Below are positions 33,206 through 43,036 of a DNA stretch of 64,000 nucleotides, in pieces (the first letter of the stretch is position 1; the number at the start of each line of letters is the position of its first letter). The stretch comes from Gambelia wislizenii (lineage: Eukaryota; Chordata; Lepidosauria; Squamata; Crotaphytidae). The DNA is taken from contig JAUMIR010000002.1 of NCBI GenBank assembly GCA_030847615.1, positions 200,615,809-200,679,808 on the forward strand. The letters run 5' to 3'. A model generated the notes under the pieces. It did not search any database. It was not told the origin of the DNA and saw nothing but the letters and a program-made list of their open reading frames with translations. Made by a program: the position numbers and the translations under genes.

Positions 33206-33397
33206 ATAATGTAAATATTGTAAATTGTTGTATTGTAAATATGGTTGACAAACAACATGTATTAATGTTTTGATGATGTAAATATTGTAGATATTATCAT
33301 TGTACATAGCCCTATTCCACTGTAAAGTATTTAAATACCCGCATCCTTGTAAATATGCCCTTCCCTTGATGAACATCCCTTCAAACTGTAAATAATG

Positions 33398-33399
<2 letters not shown>

Positions 33400-33428
<29 letters not shown>
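33400..33428. repeat. (TA)n(GT)n microsatellite inside the Harbinger
   Basis: Short TATATA followed by ten GT units between the two convergent accessory genes. Confidence 0.85.
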
Positions 33429-33445
33429 AAATAGTTAAAAAAAAG

Positions 33446-33472
33446 TTTATTGAAAAACATAAACTGTTTATT
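33446..33472 (-). terminator. polyadenylation signals for the minus-strand trihelix gene
   Basis: Two AATAAA hexamers on the minus strand (33451-33446 and 33472-33467) lie about 210-235 bp beyond that gene's stop and about 240 bp beyond the stop of the convergent plus-strand gene. Confidence 0.45.
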
Positions 33473-33681
33473 GTTTGCACAACATAAAACCTGTTTTTTT
33501 GTATCTATTACCGTAAACTACACAGTAACACAGAGTTAGAACAATCAAGGAAAATAATTATTGTAAAAATACTTTCATTTTTGAGGTAGATAACTGCTGT
33601 TAAACTTAAAGCTAATTATTAAAACCGTGCATTCCCTCCCACTCAAAACTTCCAGACATATCTTACTGTTTAATAGTGCCC

Positions 33682-35541
33682 CTACAGTGACAAGGGAATT
33701 TTTTTCTTAATCACCCTTGTCGGTCTGAGCGCATTTAAAGTACTAGGAATTTTTTTGTTTGTGGGTGTATCACCCTTTTCTACAACAGAATTTTCCTTTT
33801 CAGCATCAGAAACATTGTTAGTGGTGTTACTTCTCCTTTCAACAGCACGTTTCTTCACACTACCAAATGATCTAATATGAGATACCAATTCACCAAAAAG
33901 GTCATTCTGTCGTTGAATTTCTTTTAACATCCTCTCTGATTCATCAACAGAATGCTCATAAAATTTTTGTAGGTAACCATGCAAAGACTGTGTTTGCTCT
34001 TTGGAAACTTTTTATACCCGGGAAGCAAACAAATCTGCCACAGATCTTGTATTCGCCATCATCTGTTCAACATCTGAAGAACGTTTTTTTCTCCGAAATA
34101 ATGCCAACCTCTCAGCGGGGGATAAAGTGGCAGTCGGGTTACTCAAGTCCGCGGCTGTTGGAAAACAGAAAAAATTAAGTCATTGTATTTTTTGGGGCCA
34201 CAGCAGTGGAAGGTGTACGTAATTCCCAGCCCAATACTGCTTGGACGCGTACCGTTTCTTGCAGGTGTTGTTGACCACACAGTATCAATTTTCTCCACAA
34301 CAACAGTAGTGTTTTCCTGGGTTTCATTTACCACCCCGTTTTCCTCTCCCTCCTCAGTTAGGGCTAGAGCCACAGTTGCATCTTCAGAGTTCTGGGTGGG
34401 AGATATTTCTGGTTTAAAAGTAGAACACAGAGAAAAAAACTGCGTTATTCCTATTGATGCAGTTATGCTGTGTAGATAACATGTAGCTGTGGGTATGCCA
34501 CAGTGTAAGAGGGGGACAGATAGATTACATCCTTCTTTATGTCAAGTACTGGAGGCACCATTGCAAACGTGCAAAGGTGCACGCATCCCTTTTTAGTCCC
34601 AGGGCACAGAAACAAAAGAGCGCCATTTGGCTTTTACAGCCCTCATTAGCATAACACAAAGTTGAAACCACAACACAGCACATCCGAAACTCAATGTTGT
34701 AAACATGGAGAAGTAAGGGTACGTTTGCTAACATAAAAATATGTACAGGTACTGTTAATCAAAGTAGCAAGAAACATTAAACAAGTATTTGTTAGAAGAT
34801 GTTTTATCGAACAATTAAGCAGCCGTGTTTGCACATTTATTCCCAAACCTCACCAATCAGTTTTACATTGAAAAACCAGCACTGAAATACTCGGGCTGCA
34901 TATTAGAGGCCCAAAAAGGGGATAGCAGCATCAGGTTTGCATTGCCCAGTTTGAAAAAAAATAAATAAATTGCACAGATATGAAATTCGCGTAATAGATT
35001 AATCGATTTTTCACATGCATTGTACATAGAGAAAAAAAAACTCACCCAGGGGTTGCGAAAACAGTTCCTCAGAGAAACCCTGTAGCATCTCTTGGGAGGA
35101 TGGAGGGAATCCCTCTTCTTCAGAGATGATGGGGGCGTGATGTGGAACTGCTGACCCTCGCGGAACCCGCACAATGTCGGTGGTGCTTCCTAGCCGCTTC
35201 GGGTGGTAGTTGGCATCCCCGCCAAGAATAGCATGCAGTTCTTTATAAAAGGGCATTGTAGCCGCGTTGTTTCCACTTTTTGAATTGTGGTCAGTTACCT
35301 GGCGGTAATTTTTACGCATCAGTTTCGTCTTCGTGCGGCACTCTTCTGCGGTACGGTCATGCCCTTTCTTTTTCATTTCCTCAGCAATCTTTTCAAACAA
35401 ATCTATATTTCTGTGTGATCCCCTCAGCTGCTCCTGCACCTTTTCTTCGCCCCATATAGCCAAAAGATCAACTGTTTCATTGTAGGACCACGAGATCCCA
35501 CGACCACCTTTTCTGGGACGAGGTGCGCTTTTGCCGTCCAT
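33682..35541 (-). pseudogene. Harbinger accessory trihelix protein 2, three exons, one in-frame stop
   Basis: Minus-strand exons 35541-35046, 34408-34253 and 34154-33682 join by canonical phase-1 introns into a 374-residue frame with a single TAA at 34014-34012. Residues about 15-95 form a trihelix/Myb_DNA-bind_4 domain: ISWSYNETVDLLAIWGEEKV, FEKIAEEMKKKGHDRTAEEC, KTKLMRKNYRQV, then FYKELHAILGG. The middle is acidic and Ser/Thr-rich. The last exon is helical and polar (ESERMLKEIQRQNDLFGELV) with basic clusters (FRRKKR, KKRAVERR) that could be nuclear localisation signals. The chosen ATG (MDGKSAP) has G at -3 and +4. It is clearly not a copy of the plus-strand trihelix gene: domain spacing, exon number and C-terminus differ. 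Role inferred: end binding or target choice. Confidence 0.75.
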
Positions 35542-35947
35542 TGCCGCAACTGCTAACAGGTAAACGTGCAGCAGCAAAATGGAGAAGCATCAACTTGAAA
35601 TTTTAGGGATGGCCAAAAAGGGGGCAGGTACACCACCTACTAACTGGTCAGAGCCCGCCCACGGGTAGGGCAATTTCCGGGCATCTCCTGTACCCGAGAT
35701 AAATTGTCACTGGCTGTTTACATATTCGATTTTCCGCTTCCCCCCGAGCTTTTTTTAAAATTCGGCACAACCCGCGGGATTGAAAGTCCCGCAGGTTGAG
35801 CGACAAAAGGTGGCCCCCCTTCCGAAAATCACGTGTCTGACCCGATGTACGTGTAAACTGCCGGGGATCAACACGAATTCTTCCCAGGACATTTTGATCG
35901 TGTAAACGGCACCCTGGAAGTGAAATTGTGGCTCGTCTGGCCATTTA

Positions 35948-36290
35948 GGAGATTTTCACATAGGGAAAGTAATCCCCGGGGAGATCGGGACAGAAATGGG
36001 GCTGTTCCGGTAGCAGAGCTCCGTTTCGCACACCCCCTTCTTTCTCCTGATCTCCCGTCAAACTCCCTCCATGCTGCTTCCATTTCCCTCCTTCTATGTT
36101 TTGCTAACGAATGTTCTTTGTTAGTAAAAAATTGCAGATCATAGCAGGAGGGAAATGGAAGTAGCACGGAGGGAGGACAACAGGAGATTGGCAGAAGGAA
36201 GGGTGTGTGTGAAATGGGGTGCTGCAACCGGAACAGCTCCGTTTCTGTCCCAATCTCCCCGGGGATTACTTTCCATGTATGAAAATCTCC
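35948..36290. mobile_element. 343-bp hairpin MITE (Harbinger-like), TSD TTA
   Basis: It starts GGAGATTTTCACATAGGGAA and ends in the complement (TATGAAAATCTCC). The arms continue through the GTAATCCCCGGGGAGAT / ATCTCCCCGGGGATTAC block and the gaggg..atggaag region to a loop near 36118. TTA (35945-35947) and ATA (36291-36293) flank it. Comparison with the uninterrupted copy at 53.7 kb supports a TTA insertion site. Confidence 0.75.
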
Positions 36291-36513
36291 ATACTCTGCA
36301 GCAACGAGATATAAAGGGCCAGAGGTTTCACACACCTGCACTGCTGGCAAAAAGCCGGCACTGCCAATTTATTGATAGCTTAAGCCATGAATTGAAAGTG
36401 GCGCCCTATTACCAGCTAATTGACAGACTGGCCATGGGAGAAGAACAGTGTAATCTGATAATGACGACCAGTAATGTCGTTATCGTGTATTTTTGGGGCC
36501 TTAAAAAGTTTAA

Positions 36514-37185
36514 CAACCATTGTTTAATAATCAAAAAGTTTAATAACCAATGATCTAACAGTACTCTGCCAGAGTCATCTTGCAAAGCTGGCTCTGATGT
36601 CATGATGTTACTATTCCGAATATTATTCTTTTGTGTGGAGTAATTCAGAAGCCTTCAAGATCTAGAGATGAATGACTGCCAGATGTTTCAATAGTGCTAA
36701 TTTAAAAGTGGGTGGTGAAATGAGTGAATAATGTCATGATATGCTTTAGTCACTAGGTGGCACTAGATTCAGTTGTATCTGGTTAGAGTTAGGAGATTCC
36801 TCTTGTTCTTTTGTCTTTTTTTGAGAGAGAAGGAACTCTCCCCAACTTACTCAGGAGCTGTTTGCAGCCCACATCCAGGGCAGAGTAGTGGCAGGGTGTC
36901 ATCTTCTTGTAGAGTGCTGCCTTTTCATATTCCCAGGATGCTACATGTTTTTGTGGGCTCCACCTAGTGTTAGGAGGGCCGGCTACTTTCTTAATATATT
37001 ATTCTAAAGACTTTAGTTTGGATCCAGATTTAGTCATGGTTTGAACATGCCAATAAAATCAGTGTGATTTAAAATAGCTGTGACACACCCACTGAAATCA
37101 GTAATTCATAAGTTATTCACAAGTAACTAATATCCTATATCTCTCACTGAGTCTACTCTAACTAATCTGGATCCAATCCATTTTT
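36514..37185. other. no gene seen
   Basis: Unassigned. A tandem AAAAGTTTAAYAACCAATG-like phrase straddles the right end of the host MITE at 36503-36555. Confidence 0.4.
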
Positions 37186-37188
37186 TTA

Positions 37189-37410
37189 CAGCGGGCCCTC
37201 AGTATCTACTGGGGTTTGGTTCCAGGACCCCCATGGATACTAAAATCTGTGGATGCTTAAATCCCATTATATACAGTGGCATAGTAAAATGGTGTCCCTT
37301 ATATAAAATGGTAAACAGCAAGGTTTGTTTTGGGGATTTTAAAAAATATTTTCAAGCCATGGATGGTTGAATCCATGGATAAAGAATCCATGGATATGGA
37401 GGGCTGACTG
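37189..37410 (+). mobile_element. Tigger-like (pogo) non-autonomous transposon, TSD TA
   Basis: CAGCGGGCCCTCAGTATCTA at the left and GATATGGAGGGCTGACTG at the right, TA on both sides. Internal order as in the copies at 20065 and 60895. Confidence 0.85.
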
Positions 37411-37429
37411 TATTATGTATTCTTTAGTT

Positions 37430-37632
37430 ACATTTATATTCTGCCTCTCCTCCAATGAACTCAAGATGGCATACCTGGCTCTCCTCCCCACACTTTATTT
37501 CCATAAAAACCTGTGAGGTAGTTCAGGCTGAGACAGACCCAAGCAGATCACCCCATGAGTTTCGTGGCTCAGTGGGGACTACAACTGGGATTTCCCAAGT
37601 CCCATGTTAACACTCTAGCCACCGTGTTATTT
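37430..37632 (-). repeat. tRNA-derived SINE, second type (gtgaggtag core)
   Basis: On the plus strand: TTATATTCTGCCTCTCCTCC (tail), AACCTGTGAGGTAGTTCAGG (core) and CCCATGTTAACACTCTAGCC (complement of an A-box-like head). A fragment of the same tail is at 28680. Confidence 0.6.
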
Positions 37633-37905
37633 CCAAGCAGAGACTGGAAAGAATGGCTGGATTCCTCTCTCTGAATTGGGAAGGCAGGCAGCGCTTGGGA
37701 AAATCAGCCTGCTCCGAGGGGATAGGGGTTTGAGAATCAGGTTTATGGGAGCAACAGAAAGTCTTCCTTAAGCCCCTCAATGGGCTGGATGAGGAATTTC
37801 TGTGGTATGGATTAGGCCTAGAATCCAGAGGTTCCCCTACTCTGCTTTGGAGAAAGAGGTGGATGCAAATATGATATTATGCTGGTATGCTGATTGTTCT
37901 TCTGG
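37633..37905. other. no gene seen
   Basis: Unassigned sequence between the SINE and the BEL LTR. Confidence 0.35.
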
Positions 37906-37908
37906 AAC

Positions 37909-38536
37909 TGATATTGAAGACACACCCAACTAAAGGTGGTGGCAGGTTTGGGTGCACAATGCCAGTACCCTGGTGAGATCAAACTCTTTTACCCAAAAAG
38001 GCTCTGATGCTGAATATAAAGTTCAAAAAAGGAGGGAGTTTATTTTAAAGAACAAAAGTAAAGGGCTTTCTCCTCCCCAGCTCTAAAAGCTTGAAATAAA
38101 AGGTACTTTACAGTTTGAGTTTCAGCAATCTTCAGGGTGTCATCTCTCTGGGTTTGATCTTGGTTTGATCTCCTCACTCAATGGAGCTGGTACAGGGTCT
38201 TTCAGCTCCTGATTCCTTTAACTTATTTGTTGTTGGCAACTCATTTGGCTAAATCGTGTAAGAAATGCCCTTCCCAGCTGTCTGGGCCTGTTTGCCACCA
38301 ATAAAACAGCTTCCTGCAAGCTCACAGCAAAGACTGAGCAAAAAAACTAAGAAACTTCTAGCTACACAGAGCTTTCTGGGAAGGGACAAACCAAACCTGG
38401 AAAAAATGCAGGGGAATTCTTCAGCTCCTCCCACAACTCTAATACAATAAAACATTCCTATGCTCAGACATACTAAAGCCTGAACTAAACAAAGGAAAAA
38501 TGCAGGGGAGATTCAAACAGTCCTGGCTGGACATCA
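37909..38536 (-). repeat. probable 3' LTR of the BEL/Pao element
   Basis: On the minus strand the block starts TGATGTCCAGCC right after a purine-rich tract (GAGCGGGGAGTG), the expected polypurine tract position. It carries an AATAAA signal about 490 bases in and could end ..TCAATATCA, giving TGAT/ATCA termini. It lies downstream of the integrase in the same orientation. Without the 5' LTR the outer end is tentative. Confidence 0.5.
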
Positions 38537-38757
38537 CACTCCCCGCTCAAAATTTCAACAAAATTTTGCAATCTTATGACCTATCTTATCCATTTATACA
38601 GCAAACCCAAAATGTTTTATCTAACTCTGAACAGGGTAACTAAATTTGTCAAAGGTCTTTGATACTTGATCACTTTGCCTTTGCTTATAGTTCTTACGGT
38701 AGCCTTTCGGATTTTTCCATCTGAACTTGGGTAAACTTCTTCCCCAACTGTAGTAGG

Positions 38758-39354
38758 TCATTTATAGCGAGGGCTCTCACTTTCTTTAAGAAGGACATCT
38801 CCAATGTTTATATCAATTTGGGGACATTGCCACAGTTTCCTTTTTTGCAAGTGACGAAGGTATTCAGACTTCCTTCTCTTCCAAAACTCTGATGCTAGTG
38901 ACAGCACTTGTTTCCATTTAATGGTATGAATTCCTTCTGGAACTGGAAGGCTGATATCTTTCCAGTCAGGGCTTTTAAAAGTCAAGATCATGGCTGGAGT
39001 CAGAATTTGAGCCCTTTCTGGATCTGTAGTAATGGGCACCAGCGGGCAGTTGTTTATGATAGCTACAACCTCTGCCATAAATGTAACCAAGATTTCATGT
39101 GTCAGGAACTTGCATTTTGCAAGCATTGCCTCTAGAATACGTCTACTGACACCTATCATGCAATCCCAAGCTCCCCCCATATGGGAAGCATGAGGCACGT
39201 TGAAAAACCATTGAATTTTCTCTTTGTTAGCAAAGTCCATTACAGTCTTGTCCTCTGCTAGTTTAGTTATGCAATTAAGCTCTTTAGTGGCTCCAATGAA
39301 GTTAGTGCCTCTGTCAAACCTGTAGATCAGGGTTTCTGCTTTAACCATATCCAT
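38758..39354 (-). pseudogene. BEL/Pao integrase core and C-terminal domain
   Basis: The minus-strand frame carries FDRGTNFIGA (integrase D), then NVPHASHMGGAWDCMIGVSR with RRILEA, where the catalytic E follows, and LTHEILVTFMAEVVAIINNC. The C-terminal WKRRKSEYLRHLQKRKLW is the DUF5641-type tail of BEL/Pao integrases. The zinc-binding N-terminus and first part of the core are missing: the frame joins directly to the post-RNase H region, so several hundred bases have been deleted. Non-functional. Confidence 0.75.
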
Positions 39355-39932
39355 GTTAGTGCTGCTTTGTCTCTGAAAGTTATAAAATGGATGAGTCTAG
39401 CAAAAGCACATTGAAGATTCAGCCACTGAGAGAACTTTGTGAATTTCCTTGCATCTAAATGAGGCAACCTTATGCTGGGTGCATTTACCAAGTCTATTTT
39501 GCAGCTGCTGATTTCTGGCAGGCACTCAGGTAACTCAGAGCATGTTTCAGTTCTACTTCTGTTGTGATCTGGAACATCTAACTCCATCAGGAATTTTGGA
39601 CCGACCAGCCAAATGGATGACTGCACCTTTTGGGCTGAAGTTCCTCTTGTAGCAATATCAGCTGGATTTAACTCAGAAGGAACATATTTCCATTGACCTT
39701 GTTGAGTGCGAGAAAGAATTTTGTTCACTCTGTTGGTTATGTACATTTTAAATCTCTTTGTAGTGTTTGTGAGGTATCCTAATACGACCATACTGTCAGT
39801 ATACAATAATATTCTATGGAATTTTGTTTCAGCCTCTGTACAAATGGTTTGAAGAAGTTGGGTAGCTAGCAAAGCAGCACACAGCTCTAATCTGGGTATT
39901 GTCTGTTGGGGTGCTACCTTTGCTTTGGCCAT
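39327..39932 (-). pseudogene. BEL/Pao RNase H and following region
   Basis: TIPRLELCAALLATQLLQ carries the RNase H glutamate, YTDSMVVLGYL the next aspartate, and KYVPSELNPADIATRGTSA is the conserved end of the domain; WLVGPKFL follows. It is in a different frame from the RT part at 39829-40389, so a frameshift separates them near 39930. Confidence 0.75.
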
Positions 39933-40389
39933 AATAAATCCTATATGTACTGCTCCTTGCTCTCAAATACGCTACTGCGGCAATTGCCTTTTCAGAGGCA
40001 TCACAAAAAATGTGTAACTCATAAATGGTATTTGGTCCATGCTCTACAGGAATGTACTCTCTGGGCACAGTAAGGTGTTCTATGTCTTTGATCTGAGATG
40101 TCCAGGCCTTCCATGCTAAGTCCAGGGCTGGGGGCGGATTTTCATCCCAGTCTTTAACCTGGTTTATTACTTCTCTAAAGATGTTTTTGGCCACTATAAG
40201 CACTAGTGCTGCAATACCCAAAGGGTCATAAATACTGTTAATTGAAGAGAATACTTTCCTCCTTGTAGTCTGAAGTTCAAGTTTTGGGATTCTGATCGAA
40301 AGTCTATCAGTGAAGACATTCCACAAAAATACCAAGACTACTCTGTGTATGCTTGTCTTTAAAGATTGTTGTGACATCCTTTTCAACAA
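39829..40389 (-). pseudogene. BEL/Pao RT connection and start of RNase H
   Basis: FSSINSIYDPLGIAALVLIV is the signature connection motif of Pao-type polymerases ('S..YDPLG..P...'). WKAWTSQI and ELHIFCDASEKAIAAVAYLR, the first RNase H aspartate, come next. The final ~40 residues are out of frame and belong to the frame at 39327-39932. Confidence 0.75.
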
Positions 40390-40740
40390 GCTCTTCTTTA
40401 GGAAAAGTCTCCAAAACTTCTCTGCTGTTAGAGACTACTTTATGAAGCTTTATGTTAGCCAAGTTTACCACAAACTGTACCTCTTTAATGACTCGGCTAG
40501 CTTTCAGTGCTGAGTCAAAGGAAACCAGTAAGTCATCCACATAAAAGTTTGAGTTGATTGCTCGATAAGTCTCTCTACTACACTGATTTGTATAAGTTTC
40601 TGCAGTCCTTCTAAGACAGTAGTTAGCTACCGCTGGGCTAGGGGTATTTCCGAAAACATGTACTCTCATGCGGAACTCGGTGATATTTTCCAAGGTTTCC
40701 GTGTTTTGAAACCACAGAAACTTTAGCAAGCGGCGATGTT
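40307..40740 (-). pseudogene. BEL/Pao reverse transcriptase, 5'-truncated
   Basis: FLWFQNTETLENITEFRM and VHVFGNTPSPAVANYCLRR precede NSNFYVDDLLVSF, whose YVDD is the RT catalytic box. The gag, protease and RT fingers are gone: upstream of 40740 the sequence is a palindromic repeat, which marks the break. The residues read upstream of LKFLWF come from that unrelated repeat. Confidence 0.75.
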
Positions 40741-40747
40741 CCAGCTT

Positions 40748-40828
40748 AACCGGACCAATGGTGAGGGATGATGAGAGTTGCAGTCCAACAACTTCCAGAG
40801 GGCCACAGATTGTCCAGTCCTGGTCTAA
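40748..40828. repeat. palindromic hAT-like repeat fragment
   Basis: AATGGTGAGGGATGATGAGA, then GTTGCAGTCCAACAACTTCC and AGAGGGCCACAGATTG: same family as 23211-23348. Only one half is clear. Confidence 0.55.
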
Positions 40829-40829
40829 C

Positions 40830-42240
40830 ATACTGAAAAGCAACAATTGTTCCTTCTTTCAGTGACAAAAATAAATCCACTATTATAGATATGGCTGGAC
40901 AGAACACATCCATTTTTAACCTGCACTTCCAGTTGTCTGAGGCTTCCAGCTACAGTGTAAGAGACTATTCATCCAGACTTGTCCCCTGCGCACTCATTGT
41001 GCTTTGCTTGCACTTGCTGTCTTTTTTGTGGTGCCATGGCAGCCTTGTCTGAAACCAATCTTTATTATACACAGCACAGTGCTCCTCTTTGAAGTGCACC
41101 CATGCCTCATGGGTCACTTGTTTCCAAATTATTTGCCTGCTTGCACTGTACATCCAGAGCAAAGGAAGGACTTATTGCAGCAAGTCAGCTAGAAAGCTTT
41201 TCTGTATTCAGCTCAATAGGACAGGGAGCATGGAAAAGGAGGACAGGAGCAAAGGATCTCTTAGAACACAAGTGACTTTGGTAACAAGGGTCAACACATA
41301 TATCTAATTAATGACATCTGATTCACAAGGTACTAAGTCCTATATAACTTTTTAGAGCTGCCAACTGGCTCGACTCTCTCCAGCTAGGCCTCAGTGTAAC
41401 CTTCCTGGCTGACTACCAAAATAGAACGATGCAAAAAAAGGGGGAAAATGTCCACCTCTTTTCTTTTCTTTTTTTTTTAAGCAGGGGATAATGCAGGGTG
41501 GGTGAAGTGCATCCCCTAGACTGCTTTTGTGGACATTGACTCATTCAGATACCCCAGAGCACTGTTTTCCTACCCCTCCTGCCAAGAGCGAATTGCCTGT
41601 CCAGGAGCCACAATTTGCCATTTGAATAGGTTGGTGATTTTTGACCCCTTCTAGTAGAAAATTGACCCCTGCACCTGCCATTATTGCCCTGAGTGAAGGC
41701 ATGTGGATTAACTATCATAGCATGTGCAGATGTGGGGAACAGCTGCATTTCTGTATAAAAGGGCACACATCTGTTTTGATTGTATACCATGCTGCCACAC
41801 AAACATCTAACCCTTTTTGAAAAAGAGCTTGTCAAAGTTACTTTTCAGACTACAACTCCATGGTCATTTTTCCTAAGCTCCTGGCTGATGCCATTTTTGC
41901 AGGATGCCTTTGGTGGGGAAGAAGGAACAGCCTCTTCCCTTTGTATGAAGGTGGAACTACACTGACAGATACTTATTCAATCTTGGCCACTATCTGCAAC
42001 ATATCTGAGTAATGTGAAGATGACTGTTAAGGAGAGTATTATATCCTTTACAGAAAAGGTGGAGTACTTTTTTCTATCAAGGGCTATATTGGCTATATTT
42101 TCTATCAAGGGCTATATTTTTTTCTATTAAGGGCTATCAAGGGAGGGGATTCTGTGCGGGGGGTGGGGGTGGAGGTGGCTACAAACAGACATGGGAAGCC
42201 ACACACCTTCACAGTCTTTCTGAAAAGGATCCTCTCATGA
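40830..42240. other. no gene seen
   Basis: Unassigned. Pyrimidine tract (TTTTC)n at 41460-41480, and a duplicated phrase (TTTTCTATCAAGGGCTATAT) at 42070-42135. Confidence 0.45.
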
Positions 42241-42242
42241 TC

Positions 42243-42270
42243 CTTTTCTTTCTTTCTTTCTTTCTTTCTC
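42243..42270. repeat. (CTTT)n microsatellite
   Basis: Seven CTTT units ending CTCTCTTT. Confidence 0.9.
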
Positions 42271-43031
42271 TCTTTGTTGGCACTTTAATGCATGGGCACG
42301 CTGTGTAGTTGCCCAGGGGCCCCATGAGCATAGGGGGCCCCATGCTGATCTATGCACAGACCAGAATTTAACACTAATTTTCCAATCACCTGCCTCAACA
42401 TTCAAATCTCCCGCTAACTCAATAGAAGAGGGAACATTATGACTTGCAGCAGAGAGTAGGCATGTCTGCATTTGCAAGAATGGAGAATGGGGAAGATAAA
42501 GAGAAAAGAGAGGAGGAGGAGGAGGGATGGGTGAGGAGGAGGAGGGACAGGTGGTTGGAGAAGGAGTCTTGATTGAGGAGCAAAGCAAGGGAGGCACTAG
42601 GGAAACCCTGCCAGAAGTGGCAGAAAAGCCAAGTGGTGGCCAAGAAACGGAGGCTCAACCCTCCTCCTCAGTTCTGCCAGGAGTGGCTGCTCATGCAGCT
42701 ACGAGCCGCTGAACAACTCTCCCGTCTCTCTCTCACACACTCTCCAACAGCCCCTCCAAGAGGGTGCCTCCTTCCAGCCCACCAGTCTGCACTCTCTCCC
42801 TTTCCCAGAAGCAGAGGCTGCCTGCCCACGCCCCGCCTCTCTTCCCCTTCCCGCCATTCCCATTGGCCCAAGGGGGAGACACTAGTTTGCTGGGGAGATA
42901 CCCTTCCAAGACATTGCTTTTTCTCTCCCCCCACTCCTTTCCAACATTGGATGTGCTTCTCTCCTCTCTACTTTTTCGTTTTCATCTCTGCTGTTTTACA
43001 CATCAGTGATTCTGAAGTCTGGATGGAATGG
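42271..43031. other. no gene supported; purine/pyrimidine-skewed region
   Basis: The 42480-42560 part is GAGGAG-rich, and 42720-42960 is strongly C/T-rich. A 160-codon plus-strand frame and its overlaps have the Ser/Pro/Leu composition that such skew produces, and I see no domain. Confidence 0.45.
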
Positions 43032-43036
43032 GACTT

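Larger units (their letters stand above)
29825..35913. mobile_element. 6.09-kb PIF/Harbinger DNA transposon with three genes, TSD CTG
   Basis: The termini are GGTGCCAGTCACACGACAG at the left and, on the opposite strand at the right, GGTGCCGTTTACACGATCA. CTG flanks both (29822-29824 and 35914-35916). Inside are a HARBI1-like DDE transposase (+), a four-exon trihelix gene (+) and a three-exon trihelix gene (-), the last two convergent. Autonomous Harbingers normally encode a transposase plus one Myb/SANT-like DNA-binding protein; a second, different trihelix gene is unusual. Two single stop codons are the only coding damage I found, so the copy is young. Its deletion derivative is at 45932-47106. 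Confidence 0.85.
29505..36510. mobile_element. host MITE (family A, 568 bp net) carrying two nested elements
   Basis: The left part (29505-29821) aligns with 53387-53700 over its length: actttatcaga, cattcttttgc, the AGCTCCGTTCACTTCCT block, and AGAGCATCACTTACCTGGATG / AGTGCATCACTTACCTGGATG. The right part resumes as GGAAGTG..CTGGCCATT at 35917-35944 and then 36294-36510, where it matches 53716-53960 in order (ggcaatgcc / ggcactgcc; ggcttcagccat / agcttaagccat). Subtracting the Harbinger (6,089 bp plus 3) and the hairpin MITE (343 plus 3) leaves 568 bp, the same length as the copy at 1332-1899. The terminal TSD (CAA / TAA) is decayed. Confidence 0.75.
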
